A stretch of 64,000 bases of DNA from Halichondria panicea (lineage: Eukaryota; Porifera; Demospongiae; Suberitida; Halichondriidae). Below the pieces are notes generated by a model. That model had not been told where the DNA came from, did not search any database, and saw only the letters and a program-made list of their open reading frames with translations. A program made the position numbers and the translations under genes. The stretch covers positions 6,155,122 to 6,219,121 of the forward strand of contig NC_087377.1 in NCBI RefSeq assembly GCF_963675165.1, written 5' to 3'. How positions within the stretch are numbered: position 1 is the first letter of the stretch; each line of letters begins with the position of its first letter. Of this stretch, positions 33,500 through 46,388 are shown in pieces.

Positions 33500-36076
33500 A
33501 TGACAGAAAGGGATTACCAAATACATCTAGCATACAATAATGCAATGACTTCAGCAGACAATCATCTTGACAATAATTTTATAGATGACTTTGATGTTGA
33601 TGATATATCCTTCTTTGAGGGTGAAACTGATGAGACACCACCACCACCACTAGTGAACTTTGATACAGGTTGGTCAATGTCAATGTCATAGTTTATACCA
33701 TAATAGCAGGTTATTTTCGAGGCACTAACTATATACGGTAAATATTATTAGTGTAGATGGGTTTTATTAATACATTGTATTTGTATAGAGGAAGATGGAC
33801 GAGGATGGATGGGTTTCCAGTATATCTGCTGCGGAGGATAGATCCTTAGAATCGATGCTTCAAGTAAGTGTGAATCTCTACTCCTATTAATTTTATCATC
33901 ATATTTTTAACATAGATGAGATCGAAGTTTGGGAAGAAGATGAAGCAGAGGAGTTCGAAGATCTTTTCACAATTGTCGAACCATCTCATGAAACACACTC
34001 GGTGGTACTTTGGGTTTGTTATTATGGTACTGCCTTTATGGTACTGAAGCATTACATCCCAGACGTTGCCATTTCTCTTCTATTGTTCAGAGTTCTTTCC
34101 AAAACAGCACAGCACCTCAACTCTCTGTTATTTCGAAACTTACTATATACAAACTCATATACAAACTCCATCAGCTAGTTTCATCTTACGAAAACTTTAA
34201 AATATGTTGCTTGTGAAAAATGTTATACCATATACAAACATTCGGAGTGTGTCACAGTGGTTGGTATAACGGAAATGCCAAAATTATGTTGTCATAGAAA
34301 TTGCCTATTAAAGCGCGTTGAGTTTGGAAATAGACAAATACTTTATCCTCTTAAGATATATTGCTATGCCCCACTTACGAGTAACCACTGGAGACACTCA
34401 AATACTGGAGACACTCAAATACACGTAAGCCCGGGGTCTACAATGGTATATATGATGGGAGAATATGGAATGAGTTCAAGACATTCAACGGAAACCTTTT
34501 CTTACCGAACCTTATACCTATGGACTTATGATGAACATAGATTGGTTTAAACCATCGTTGAATACAGACAGCATTGGTGCTATTTATCTAACAATAATGA
34601 ACTTCCCGTGATGTGCGTTTTAGACGAGAAAATGTGTTATTCATTGGCCTCATGCCAGGTCCCCGTGAGCCAAAGCATGATATCAATTCACAGCTAGTTG
34701 CTTCAGCTTTGGAATGGTTGGAATGGAGTACACATTAGACTTTTGAACGACCTGTGCTTGTAAGGTGTGCATTCTTGTAAGGTGTGCATCACATGTCGTC
34801 ACGAAAGGTGTGCGGTTTCTTGGGGCACTCTGCTGAATTAGGTTGCTCTGAAAAGGAAACAGAAATTATTCAGGTTTTGACATGGTATTCCGAAACAAAT
34901 GCTCAGCATAGAAGCGATGTAGAATGTATCAAAACACTACAACAGTTAAACGGCAACAAGAACTGGAGGGGTGTAGATACTCCGTGCTCCTAGACCTTCC
35001 GTACTTTGATCCTGTGCGGATGACAATAATCGATCCGATGCATAATTTATATCTTGGCACTGCTAAGCATAATAATATTAAAGAATGCTTGGATGAAACA
35101 TGTTGACGCTAATCTTGTGAAAATACAAGGTCTTGTTGATGACATGTGCTTACCTGGTAGAATTCCATACAAAATAGCGTTCACAGCAGATCAATTTAAA
35201 AGTTGGACATGCTTTTTCTCTCTCATTTGCCTCAAAGATGTCCTACCAATTGTGCTTTGTGTTAGCCTCTAGAATTTAGAATTCTATGTCAGGTGAATTT
35301 GACAGCTTCCGAAATAGATTTAGCCTACTCTTAAAATTCTGTCACCAGGTAGAGCGTTTGTATGGATGTAATTTTATCACACCCCTTCATTGTCATCTAA
35401 AAGACTGCTGTACATAATTTCTGGCTGTTTACCTATGACGCATTTTCCGACCAATCACCATTCCATTGAAAATCAACTAATGAAGAGATTTTTGAGAGAG
35501 TTTAATTTGACATTGCCATCACACTTGCCATCAACACACAACATACAACATACAACATCGAAGAATTTGATGAGTTGCTCAAAAACAAATTTGAACCACA
35601 TCTGGAAGGTTCGCTCAAGACCACATTACATGGAAGGTATATAGAGCAAATGGATTTGTGTACTTTACAAGTACTCTTTCGATTGCGTCTCAATTTCGTC
35701 TGCCCTCTGTTTATGTCCTCTTCTATTTCACAGTTAACAACAGTATACTCACAGCTAGCTTTAAATGATGATTGTTTGAATGTTACCTATAGATCCTTGA
35801 ATTCGCTTTAATAGCTGCAAAAGGCCTATTGTATTCGCAAGAGATAGAACAACAATGGCACTTATCCTGGAGTATTTCATTCTGCATACCTTGAATGAAG
35901 CGCGAGAACATTTGTTTGCAGCCGTAATCTGGCTAAAGGAACATCATGCTAAGCATACTGCTTATGGCCATTATATGCTTATGGCCATTATATGCCAATC
36001 AGTGAACTGTGAAGTCAAGTATGAACTGCAAAGTGTGTGTGCTGTAGTCCCTGACTACAATGTACGTAATTTCTAG
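33500..36076 (+). pseudogene. Decayed EnSpm/CACTA transposase
   Basis: Many frames are needed. Segments in order: an acidic N-terminal part with FIDDFDVDDISFFEGETDE (33572 on); EDEAEEFEDLF and LKHYIPDVAISLLLFRVL (about 33935-34110); CEKCYTIYKHSECV; then, after an indel, DGRIWNEFKTFNGNLFLTE and MNIDWFKPSLNTDSIGAIYL; FIGLM and PGPREPKHDIN (about 34650-34690); RKVCGFLGHSAELGCS (about 34806); SVLLDLPYFDPVRMTIIDPM followed by HNLYLGTAKH (about 34980-35070); and LHTLNEAREHLFAAV near 35890. The GP.EP..DIN, CGFLGHSA and DPMHNLYLG blocks are characteristic of this transposase group. Exact 17-bp duplications (34388-34421, 35959-35992) cause some of the breaks. Terminal CACTA repeats were not found. Confidence 0.8.
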
Positions 36077-36208
36077 AGTGCATGACATACGTTCAGTGTT
36101 CATGTGCGCGGCCGCGGCATCAAGTTTATTTTGTTGCCAAACCCTGGATGCCTACGCGCTAGCATGGCTATAGCTTAATTAATGTAAAAGATCATTAATT
36201 TTGACATT

Positions 36209-36425
36209 TCAGGACTGCTGAAACCTAGCAGCCACTACACATTTCCTCATCTACAGTACTACAGTAAATCTAAGGGACATTTTAGGAACTCCTGAAACCT
36301 AGCAGCCACTACACATTTCCTATTGTAAAGTGATATTAAAGGGTCACTTGACATTTCAGGTTGGCTGAAAGCTGGAAGCCACTACACATTTCCCATTTCC
36401 TGGCTGACTGAAATATGGACAGTCA
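36209..36425. repeat. Tandem repeat, three degenerate units of about 80-100 bp
   Basis: Each unit carries GACATTTCAGG or a variant, then GCTGAAA, then CAGCCACTACACATTTCC. It lies just left of a family A MITE. Confidence 0.75.
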
Positions 36426-36530
36426 ACTAACATTTACTTTAACTGAAATTTCAAACCACATGTCACTGCACATGAAATCTCGTTTTTGTACTACCATGGA
36501 ACAGTAGGAACAGTGGAACCGTGGAACCAT

Positions 36531-37235
36531 CTCTGGGCAGTTAAGGCCTGGGTCAGGCACTGATAAGATTAATTTTATTCATTGCCTACATTTTATGTAG
36601 ATCATGTAGATCATGTAGTGTTAATGAGATTCATAATGTTTATTAATGTTATTCATTGCACATGACGTCATAAGTTCAATGTATTTGCTTAGCTAGCTGC
36701 TAGAACTATTATAGATTATCTTTGGCAACAAATACGGCGGACTTAATCAAGGTAAGAGTAGCTGTTTAGGCCCTCAAAAGATAGATTATGTTGTTATGGG
36801 TTAGGGTTAGGGTTAGGGTAAAAATGTCCAAAACTTTCTTAGCTATGCTAGCTTCTTTAGCTCTGACAGCCACCCTAGAGGTAGGCTATTTTGTGTATCT
36901 CAAGAATACAATAACTCCTACTCTTCCCATCAAGGATGCTAGTACCTAGCTATGAGATGTTCATCTAGCCTTGTTTTTGAAGCTTGATCTTGGCATCTTC
37001 AACGCCGTATTTGCACTTCTCTTTCTGAAAGTGGCATGACGTCATTCATCATCATTTATGGGACTAATTAGCATAATTGAATTAAGCTAATTAGTTTTTT
37101 GGAAAAAGAAAACATTGAGCTTCATTTTGGATCATTTTGATGCAGCATACACTGTATATTGCAAATAATACAGCAGTATGAACATAGTGTAAATTTTGGT
37201 GTTAAAATCTGGACCCGGGCCTTAAGTGCGCAGAG
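36531..37235 (+). repeat. MITE family A, copy 3 (complete)
   Basis: Both 24-bp terminal repeats are present (left CTCTGGGCAGTTAAGGCC, right GGCCTTAAGTGCGCAGAG). AT lies on both flanks. The left flank is four minisatellite-type units (GGAACAGTA, GGAACCGT) and the right flank starts ATGGAACAATG, so this copy also sits in or beside that minisatellite. Confidence 0.85.
36798..36820. repeat. Interstitial telomere-type repeat (TTAGGG)
   Basis: Reads GGGTTAGGGTTAGGGTTAGG plus G, three full units and flanks, inside MITE copy 3. Copies 1 and 2 have unrelated sequence at this point. TTAGGG is the usual animal telomere repeat. Confidence 0.85.
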
Positions 37236-38762
37236 ATGGAACAATGTAAAGATTAATCATATTATTATTGTAGTTATGTGATCAAGTACCAACCCAATGT
37301 TGCACCCTTTCATGAGCTTTCTTTTCACAGTGGGAACAATGGCGATCAAAAACTGGCACTGATTTATCTGATGTTATGGACGGGAGAGATGGACGGGAGA
37401 GAAGGACTGTCTCAGCCTTGTTTAGTTGGGGTTACACGTTTAAACGTTAAACGTGAAAATATGATAACCCGCCCTCATGAAATCATTAACAGAGCCATTG
37501 GTTAATGAATTGATGGCAGCTGCCTATTCGTTGTGCATTGCTTTGTGTGTCATGTGATTTGCCAGCTGGACGAAATTGTATTTAAGTCTTACAATGGATC
37601 CTTTCCTGGGACTCAGGTTTTGATCGTGTTCACTAGATTCCTCGAACATATGAACTAAGTGCTTCTAAAATGCAAAATGCTTTCCTGTTACACTAAAGCG
37701 GGTTATCGATACACTCGATACACCCTTCTGTTAAAACTCCATCCATCAAGGACGCTTGTGATTGTTGTGATTGATCTGATGCATGTTTTCGGTTTCAGTA
37801 CCCTATATCTACATAATTATTTGCATATTTGCATGTATGTCCTTTCAATTTTGGTGCTTGTGAAAATTCCTTGCATTGACTAGCTGTTAGAGTATAACTC
37901 ATAAAAAAATGTGTCTGTAATAATTATTTTGCACAGTGAACAAGATGATAATTATATATCTGCATGTACGCCATAGCAACAAATTGACATAATTTAACCA
38001 CAAAAATGCAACGTTTAGATCACGTGTGCAATCTGAGACTTGCACTCGCAGTATTTAATTTCAATGCATGCGCTAGTGTAGTAGTAACCACAAGTAACAA
38101 CATAGTGGTTTTGTGAGAATGTCTTCAATTAAATTGCTGCAAAAGAAAATCAGGTAGCTACACAAACTAATAAATCAATAACAAAATAACACAGCCAGAT
38201 TTGTAGTGCCTTCAGTAGTAGATGGGAGAAACGTAAGTGTGCCAATAGACCCCAGTCTCAGTACAATCAGCATGAGTGTCTGAGTTCCTCAACTAGCATT
38301 AGTCACACAGCAGGTTGGCAGGTTGGATTGTCTCTTGATGTTAATACACACTGTCTTCATTTGTATGGAGTGCATGGAGACATTTCTCTTCAGTGCTTTG
38401 GACGTTGTACTATCCACGATTCGAGCTCCTTTCTCCTCAATGGCCACCTGCATGTTGATACGTCCGGTTGAGTGGCTGGTTGGCTGGTTGGGCTTCCACC
38501 ATGTTCCAGCACACAATGGCATCGCATCCTTCAGAAGCTTGCCACCAAGTTAGCAGAATGGTCCTGTGGTCAGGTACGAAAAAATATTGTGAACAGGGGT
38601 GATGACAAAAATGGGTTGGATGGATTCTACCTGACCCGGTGCCACTACATAATTATTCACTGTACATGCACATGTATTGTCCAGATGAAGGGGACAGCTG
38701 GCAAAAAACTTGGGATGGAGGACCTATACTTACAAACACGCTAGTGTTATATTATTTATTTT
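37236..38762. other. Intergenic with one dispersed repeat; weak ORFs
   Basis: About 37960-38062 matches the reverse complement of 51733-51836 (shared AAATGCAACGTTTAGATCA). An open frame at 37278-37502 (MIKYQPNVAPFHELSFHSG) follows an AG but has no recognised domain. The minus strand at 38289-38522 is also open without support. Confidence 0.4.
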
Positions 38763-39043
38763 ATGTATCACACTCACAGAAGCTCATTTCCAGGTGTCCT
38801 GGCAGTTACGACACACCATTCACTGATCAGCTGCCTCCCCAACCTCCCTATTTGGTCTGCTAATAAGCAGATAGAGCTGTGTGGACCTCACAAAAGCACC
38901 AATCTGATGCCCGGGGAAGCCAAGCATTACTGCAGCCCAGACAAAGAGACTGGTCCAATCTTGGCCTGGAGCACAGCAGTCCAAGAGTGGTATTACACAG
39001 GCTTGGGGAAGGGAGTGAAAGCAAGGCCCTGTGTATCAAGCTA
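38763..39043 (+). CDS. Hypothetical exon
   Basis: From about 38873, after an AG (GCTAATAAGCAG), the frame reads IELCGPHKSTNLMPGEAKHY and PILAWSTAVQEWYYTGLGKG, with a stop at 39042-39044. Codon use looks coding and an upstream stretch of the same frame is open. No domain recognised and no second exon placed. Confidence 0.3.
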
Positions 39044-39044
39044 G

Positions 39045-40628
39045 TTCATAGTTCAAAGTCAGCAGCCAACCCTATGAGCTAGCCAATTGTCAGCGCTGTC
39101 TGTAGCCCCAGCGTTGCCTCTTCAGGCTATGGCTATTGATCTTCAACGCTAATTCTGCACTCTACGTACGCAATTGGGGCGTGGTCTACAGGCTTACGTC
39201 TTAATTTATACTCTAGCGTACGCGTACGCAAGAGCCAGATATAAAAAGTGTTCGATCTGACTATCTACGTACAGGACTTGGTCTATATTTAGCATGCTGC
39301 TATAATTAGGTAAGGTGAACAAAGTTACGAGCTGACTTTGTCCATATACGGTCTACTAGAGGGTCTCATAAAATAGATAACAAAGGGATTTTACAACAAA
39401 AGCTCTTCGTAATGTATGTGTAGTGTAGTGCACCTGCAAACAAACAATCAAGTCCATAGCTCTACTGGTTTCCTAGACGGAACTTTAATGAAAAAATCAA
39501 GTGTAAAATCTGTTCTCATCATCCGGAGTGCACACTAGTAGAGTGTTGCTTCATAATCCTGTGAAGGATCCATGTCTTCCCTGCAGGTAGTTTCATAGTC
39601 CCTAGCAACGTGTGTGTGGGCGTAAGTGGGCGTACATGTTCCAGCACCATTAAGCCTTAAGCTTGTATACGTACTGCAGACATAATTATGCAGACATAAT
39701 TATGTATAATTGTGACACCTTACTTGTCCTATACCATAAAAATATGTGTATTGGCACATGACGTTTCCTCTGGTCACTCTGATGATACACAATTGAGGTT
39801 GATTGATACTTCATGAAATGTGAAATGTTATAGAGTTTGTGTAAAGGATTTGGAAAGGAAAGTACATAAATCCCCATATTAATCCCCAAATGTCTACAGG
39901 AGTTTTTGCCCAGTGCACTGACCACATTGTAATTATACACATTCCCATAGTCATTTTGATACAGATAACACCCCCATAGAGAGCTGTTGATAATCCTATT
40001 CTGTCCAACAATTTGTCTCATTCCAGTGCTGTCCTTGTACAAACATTGTTGCTGCAGAGCATAATTATCTTTGAGCTTTGTCTCTTACACTTCTCTTATC
40101 ATTGGTGAGAGCCCATCTCTTCTTCTATTGCGGCAGCAGTCAGTGTATGCTTTACAGTAGCGGTAAATCACACTATTACCGCGAGCGATGACTTCAGACA
40201 ATTTTTTTTTCGGACAGGTACAGATACATACAAAGGTTCGCTCACCAGGTCGATCGCCCCAGATCTAGATGAGGGAAGGAGGGAAAAGGTTAGTCTGCAA
40301 CGGACCAGCATAGTGTGCTGCTAGTCCAATCTATGAGTCTATGAGTCGCTTGTAGAAGGTAGTAGCGGGTGCCTGTTCAATGTCTTTGTTCATAGGCACT
40401 TCTCTTTATTTGGGTCGGTTAAATACCCTTTCTGCAATGTCTAGGCGTGCACCCGGTTGTATATTGGCACTTGCTCCTGCTAGGTTCGGTGCACATGTCA
40501 GACTCACTAAGAAGTCATGTCGTTATGCCGAATGGACGGAAAACTGAGAGCGTGTTCTACATAGGAAGTCTTCTCGCAACCAAAACCTCCGCGCCAGAGG
40601 TGTGTAGTGCAGGCCACAGGGTGTGGTA
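39045..40628. other. Intergenic, nothing recognised
   Basis: A 14-bp tandem pair (GCAGACATAATTAT) lies near 39677-39705. The rest carries no supported gene or element. Confidence 0.4.
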
Positions 40629-40632
40629 TTAA

Positions 40633-41449
40633 CCCTTTCCCGGCTTTAATTAAAAAACAAAATACAGAATAAATACAGAATAAATACATTTTTCTTTAAA
40701 AATACATATCTCATTATTTCCTACAGGTAGCCCAGATCCTGGGGGTACCATGACATCATCATCATTACCTAGCAACTGACCACCCCCCACTAATTAATGA
40801 TTTTTTTACACATTTCACAATTATTGTATGAAGGCATAAAGTAACTAAAGTAACTAAAGACACTAAGTAAGTGTTCTCAATGTTCTCACGATGACATGGT
40901 TCAATCAGGATCAGCAGAAACTTCTCTGCGAGGTTTTCCCGGGAAATGTTTTCTTCACCTTCAATGGTGGCTCATGATGTCCACTTGTGTACTAACTAGA
41001 CTAAACATACCATACTGAAGCTATCCTGACTACATTATGATACTCCATAGTTACTTAGGACTTTGGTTCATGCTCAGGAGCTTCTTCCTTCGGCTCTTCA
41101 GGCTCTTCAGGCTCTATATTTATAGCTTGACCTCTGAAAAGTAGTTTACTCTCTTGGTATGATCCCAGCAGTCACTGTCCTCTTACTCAACAAGGCCATA
41201 AGCATCACTGTCTAGCTGACCTCGTTGAGGTTGTACTATGAAGATCTTGTAAACGGTCACTTTTCTTTCGACAGTACTGCACAAAGTGTACCTCAAGGCA
41301 AGATATTAAAGATACCACGTGAAAGAGCAGCCCAATGCGCATGTGCTGGTACCTACAGTGTGTGCATAGCTCCAACACAGTGCCCACAACCATTTTTTGA
41401 AAATTATCACTACCGCTGCCGTCATATGACGGCTAAAGCCGGGAAAGGG
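40633..41449 (+). repeat. piggyBac-like MITE family B, intact copy
   Basis: Ends CCCTTTCCCGGCTTTA and TAAAGCCGGGAAAGGG are a perfect 16-bp inverted repeat. TTAA lies immediately outside each (40629-40632, 41450-41453). This is the best-preserved of four copies (others 4604-5461, 7475-7648, 53553-53913). There is no coding capacity. The TTAA target and CCC/GGG termini place it with piggyBac-mobilised elements. Confidence 0.88.
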
Positions 41450-41453
41450 TTAA

Positions 41454-42474
41454 GGATGCAGTCCTTTAAGGTGCGAGTACATTAGCATCATAAAAGGAAG
41501 GGGGCCGGGCCTGGTTCTCTGGTTCTCTGGTCACAGTCCACAGTACAGTTTCCTGGTTCCACAGTTCTTTGGTTCCATGGTTCCAGTTCCCTGCACAGTT
41601 CTTTGATCCTCTGGTTTCACAATCTCTTTGGTTGTTTTTCTAAGCCCTACACAAATGTGTTACTGCCACTACCAGTCACCTGCCAGTGGCGTAGGAAGCT
41701 CCCCCTTACAATGTTTAGCGTTGAGCTAGCTTAGCTACAGCATGCTGGCTGCAGCCAGCTAACTATTAAACTGTAAATTGCGTGTGATGGGCTAGGTTTC
41801 AAAAGTCTAAAGTGCAAAATGATAGATCTACCACAGAAATAATGATTGATTGGCCTAGTCTCGAATTCCAGCCAAAGTTGGGGAGGGCGTGGCCAGACTA
41901 CTATAAGCAAAAAATCTTCCTACGCCACTACGCCACTGCCTGCTGATGAATTCTTTCGACTTGCATGGGCGTCTTGTATTGCTAATCCGAAAAAGTGCCT
42001 CTCTTCCAAAAGCATAATTATGTCGGGCAAATGTCTATAGGCCATGTGTTGGAAATGCCCGCTGATGAATTCTCATGGGCGTCTTGTATTGCTAATTCAT
42101 CCAAAAAAGTGCCTCTCCCCCAAAAGCATCCAAAAGTATGTCGGGCAAATGTCGTGATCAATGTACTGGTTGATTCAGTGAAAGATTTTTTGCGTAAGTG
42201 ACTAGAGTTTTGAAACCTATCACACAAGTGTCCTTAGAAGAGAAGATGTCCCAATGCCATCAATTTGTGTTTGGTGCCCTCAAGAAATATGAAATTGTGT
42301 ATTACGCATGATTTACGCATGATTTCAGGCGAACACAAAAGTCATCTACATCAAGCCTACTAGCACCTCTCTAGCACCTCTGTAAATAATCAGAATTCAC
42401 TCTTACTTAACCGTTCAATATACTACAGGATTCAATTAGATTGACTCTTGTTAATCTTTCATTCATTTCTCACA
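41454..42474. other. Intergenic with degenerate repeats
   Basis: GGTTCCATGGTTCC-like units near 41530-41600 resemble the minisatellite in reverse. Two diverged copies of a roughly 110-bp unit (CTGATGAATTCT, GGGCGTCTTGTATTGCTAAT) lie at about 41940-42150. Confidence 0.5.
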
Positions 42475-42975
42475 ACATGTGTGGCTGCTGCTTTGAACGT
42501 TTTCCCGTTGTCAGACATGAACTTTCAGTGTAAACCTCTTCTGGATGCAAATCTCTTCAAACATCTTAACGTGGATTGGTTTGAGTGACTAAGCAGACAG
42601 ATCCATACTTTGTCGGGTGTAACCGAATAGGTGCTACGAACTTCCTTCACTCTGAACGTGTGGTGTCTTGAAGGATGAATCTTCTGCACAGAACACATCG
42701 GCACAGAACACATCGGCACTTCGTCCCTCCTCCTGGGGTCAGTCCGTTATGACAAACCCCTAGTCAGAGGATGGGGGTGCCTGGTAGCATACGGGATTTC
42801 CGCAATCTTCCTCCACAACGCCATATCGAACCAATGTTGCGGTCACAATCCATGGCCTAGCTCTTCTGGGGTCAGGTTGGCTGAGATGTCAATGTAACTC
42901 CTCTCAGGACTTGGGCCGTTACTCTTGACAAACTATCGCAGCTGCCCTCGGAGTCAGTCGCTACAAGGTTGGTTC
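42475..42975 (-). pseudogene. BEL/Pao retroelement, integrase portion (downstream half)
   Basis: On the minus strand, from the copia junction: LVATDSEGSCDSLSRVTAQV, then WRCGGRL, later SVTPDKVWICLL, CLKRFASRRGLH and a MSDNGKTFKAAAH-type end. The order (linker, zinc-binding integrase start, catalytic core) matches BEL/Pao Pol. Frame breaks and a 15-bp tandem duplication (CGGCACAGAACACAT, near 42695) are present. It continues the fragment at 46664-47445. The two halves are separated by the copia insertion. Confidence 0.75.
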
Positions 42976-43290
42976 TGCAGAACGAATAATACTGTACACT
43001 TACGCAGATTAGTGTTAGTTAGTTTCCATGGTTTGGTGTTATGGAATGTTATTACCTCTGTACAGTTTCCTGGAGCAAAGCCTCCCTTAGTCTTTTGTTT
43101 TGTAGACAATAGTTCTTTGTAGACAATAGTTCTTTGTTGTGAAGAGGCCCTGCGTGTCTCTCTGTACCATGCATGTTCAGTTCTGTCAGTTGTCCATCTA
43201 ATTGTGTCTAATTGTGTTGTGAAGCTAAACTAAACTCAAATCAAAGATACACGCTGTACCGCTGGTGCTTGTTAAACACTCTCATCAACA
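42976..43290 (+). repeat. Ty1/copia 5' LTR
   Basis: Matches the 3' LTR at 46389-46663 over most of its length (ATTAGTGTTAGTTAGTTTCC, CTGGAGCAAAGCCTCCCTTA) and ends CTCATCAACA. It is longer because of internal tandem duplications, including an exact 17-bp one at 43099-43132. The first bases differ from the TGTTAG start of the 3' LTR. The next bases, GGTAGCATAGAAC, resemble an initiator-tRNA primer-binding site, only weakly. Confidence 0.85.
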
Positions 43291-46200
43291 GGTAGCATAG
43301 AACTATACTCGATCTATATAGCTGTAGCGACGGAAGCTATTCGCATTGAAGCTAAAAGAAGGCTGATCTGTAAGCGATCATGTAAAGGCGATCCGGTAGC
43401 TGAAGAGGACAGAGTTGTAAACTTGCTAGCCAGTCTACCTGAGTCATACAATGTGCTTGTGACTGCACAATCTGACTTTTGCATCAAGAACAAAAGCATA
43501 ACGAAAAGGCACCCACTCATTCCGACGATCGGAAAGCGTTGTTCACAAGCCAGAGGAAACAGCCCACTTCTGCAACAAACCCGGCCACTTCAAGCGGGAC
43601 TGCAGAAAGTGTCTAGCATCACAAAAGGAACGAGAAGACGACGACGGAGAGGCATTGGTAATGACTCATGCACTCGTTGCAACGTCCAAAGGAAGCTGGA
43701 TAATAGACTCTGGCGCAACCTGCAATGACGAGACACTCTTTAATGAACTGAGACAACTTGAAACCCCGATAGACGTCACACTTGGTGATGGACGATGCCT
43801 AAAAGGCATAGCTGAAGGGACAGTGACGATACTGCCAGATGGAAGCAGCAAGAAATGCAAGCTGGACAATGTTCTGCTCATCCCGAAACTGTATCGAAAA
43901 CCTCAGAGATTGGGAACCGAAGAGTCCGAAGAGGAAAAAGTAATCAAAAAAGGAATTAGTTGTGCTATGCAAAACTGCTTTTTTTGAGTCAAAAAAATTA
44001 TAGACAAGGAGCCTAGCTTGGATGGTCGCAACAAAAAGGCTCTAATAAACCACCAAACAGTGGTGAATGACCTGGTCCTTAAAGACAGTCACAGTAAAGT
44101 CAGCAAAACTGGATGTGAGATTCTCAACAAATCAAAGAAAACAATTGCGTTTGCCACAGTAAAGTTCAGCAAAACTGGATGTGAGATTCTCAACAAATCA
44201 AAGAAAACAATTGCGTTTGCCACTAAGGTTGGCAACTTATATTACCTTGAGCACTGCAGAAAGGCCGAAGAGAGCAAAGAACGACTGCCTACGAACAATG
44301 GAAAAACTCGATTATTGTACAACAGGAAGCATTGGTCTTTGCGAGAGCTGTATCGCAGCACCGGACTCCTTTTGTCAGCAGCACAAGACAGACCTTCTTG
44401 AACTGGTCCATTCCGATGTGTGTGGAAAGGTCGGATAAAAATCGATAGGAGGAGCACAGTATTTCTTAACATTCACTGATGACAAAATTATATTAATCGA
44501 GGTACTCTTGGGTATACATCCTTAAGACGAAGGATCAGGTGTTCAAATGTTTCCTAGAATGGAAGGCCCTAGTCGAAAAGACAACAAAACGGAAAGTCCA
44601 ACGGTGGTGAGTACACCTCAACAGAGTTTAAGAACTACCTCAAAGCTGAAGGAATTCGACACGAACTCACCATACCCAAGACGCCTGAGCTCACTACTGC
44701 TCGCTCTATGCTCCTTGATGCTAAACTCTCCAAGAAGAGGCAGTTTCCACAGCTGTTTATCTCAAGAATCGATCATCTACCATAGTCTTGAAGATAACTC
44801 CCTATGAGGCATGGCACGGCACTAAGCCTAATGTGAATCACCTCAGAGTGTTTCAGAGTGTTTGGCAGTGATGCCTATGCTCACATTCCGAAAGACGAGA
44901 GATCAAAGTTTGACGTATTATGGCTGGTTATGGAACTGATACAGACTGTACGTTTCGGCAGAGAAAAAGATAATTCAAAGTCGAGATGTGAAATTTGACG
45001 AATGTACAAAACACAACTCAACTGAATCCACGGCCGATGACTACCGTTTGATCGCAGAGTTTTCAAATGACTCAGTGAACAAGAGAGTCAAGATACACAA
45101 TCTGAAGAAATGCAGCCAGAACCCAGTGTAACCCTTAGAAGACATCCTGACTTTTATGCTCGAGAACATACTAGTTTCTGTGAGGCACTACCGCAGCCTA
45201 CCTCGTACCGAGAAGCCACAAACGGAGCCACGTGGCAAAAAGCGATGGAAACATCCCTGAAAGACAATGATGTCTGGGATCTTGTGAAATGTCCAATCTT
45301 GTGAAATGTCCAGCTGGAAGAAAACCTGTACAAAGTAAAAACAAAGGCTGATGGATTAGGTGGAAAGGCTCGACTTGTAGCCCAAGGATTTACTCAGCAG
45401 TACGGGAGTGACAGGTTTAGTCCTGTTGTTTGACTTGAATCACTTCGTATGCTTGTCGCATTATCTGTGCAGTATGGTCTAAAGACACACCAAGTCTAAA
45501 GACACACCAAGTCGACCTTGAAGAAGAGATTTATAATTATGTCACAGCCAAAAGGGATTTGTAAGCGTCTGCCGGCTAAAGAAAAGCATTTATGGGTTAA
45601 AACAATCACCCAGGTGCTGGAATACCTCTCTGGATACTCACCTCAAAGAAATGGGTTTTATCCAATCGACGAGTGACCGCATATACATGGATGCAGGCGG
45701 CGTCTATGTGGACGACATTGTTTTGGCAGGACGATCCGATGAAAGAATCAAAGATGTAAATGCCAAGAAATTTGAAATCAAAAACATGGGATAACTTCAC
45801 TGGCATACAAAATGAGACAAAAAACTCTGGTCAGCCAACCTATACCGAAAAACTTTTAGAGAAGTTTGGAATGCAGGACTGTAACCCTGTTGGCACTCCA
45901 GTAGATGTCAGCTCAAAGTTGTTAGTACAAGCCTGGCTCGATACACTTCCAAACCAACTAAAGCTCACTGGACAGCGTTATCTTAAAGGTGCGACACACT
46001 ATGGTATTCTATACAGTCGGAACGAATCTACTATTTGTGTTGGATACTCTGCTTCTGATTGGGCTGGAGATGTCAATGACAGAAAGTCCACATCTGGTTA
46101 CCTGTTTCAAGTTAGTGAAGCTGTGTTGCGCTCTCAACAGCCGAGGCCGAGTATCTCAAGTGCCGCACAAGAGTCAGTGTGGCTCAGAAAAATTATCGCC

Positions 46201-46388
46201 GAATTGGGGAGTCCTCAAACAACCCCAACTACGATTTATGAAGACAATAAGTAAACAAAGGAAATATCGAACTTACATAATTTATTGTCCGACAGCTGAA
46301 ATGGTGGCTGATATGTTTACAAAAGGACTGAGTCGTGAACTGTTTTGCAAATTGAGAAAAATGGCAGGAATTGTCGAACCACCCTGAG
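43291..46388 (+). pseudogene. Ty1/copia gag-pol, frameshifted and internally deleted
   Basis: The order is that of copia elements, with integrase before reverse transcriptase. Gag has VNLLASLPESYNVLV (about 43411). A CCHC knuckle follows (FCNKPGHFKRDC, about 43570). Protease is WIIDSGAT (about 43696). A pre-integrase region has FATKVGNLYYLEHC (about 44213) and integrase has LVHSDVCGKVG (about 44404). RT has LVAQGFTQQYG (about 45375) and the catalytic VYVDDIVLAG (about 45698). RNase H has DWAGDVNDRKSTSGYLF, and the end is CPTAEMVADMFTKGL. The internal region is about 3.1 kb, shorter than usual. RT lacks several blocks. A 73-bp tandem duplication lies at about 44093-44225, with 17-bp ones at 45281-45312 and 45477-45510. 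It cannot encode a functional polyprotein. Confidence 0.88.
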
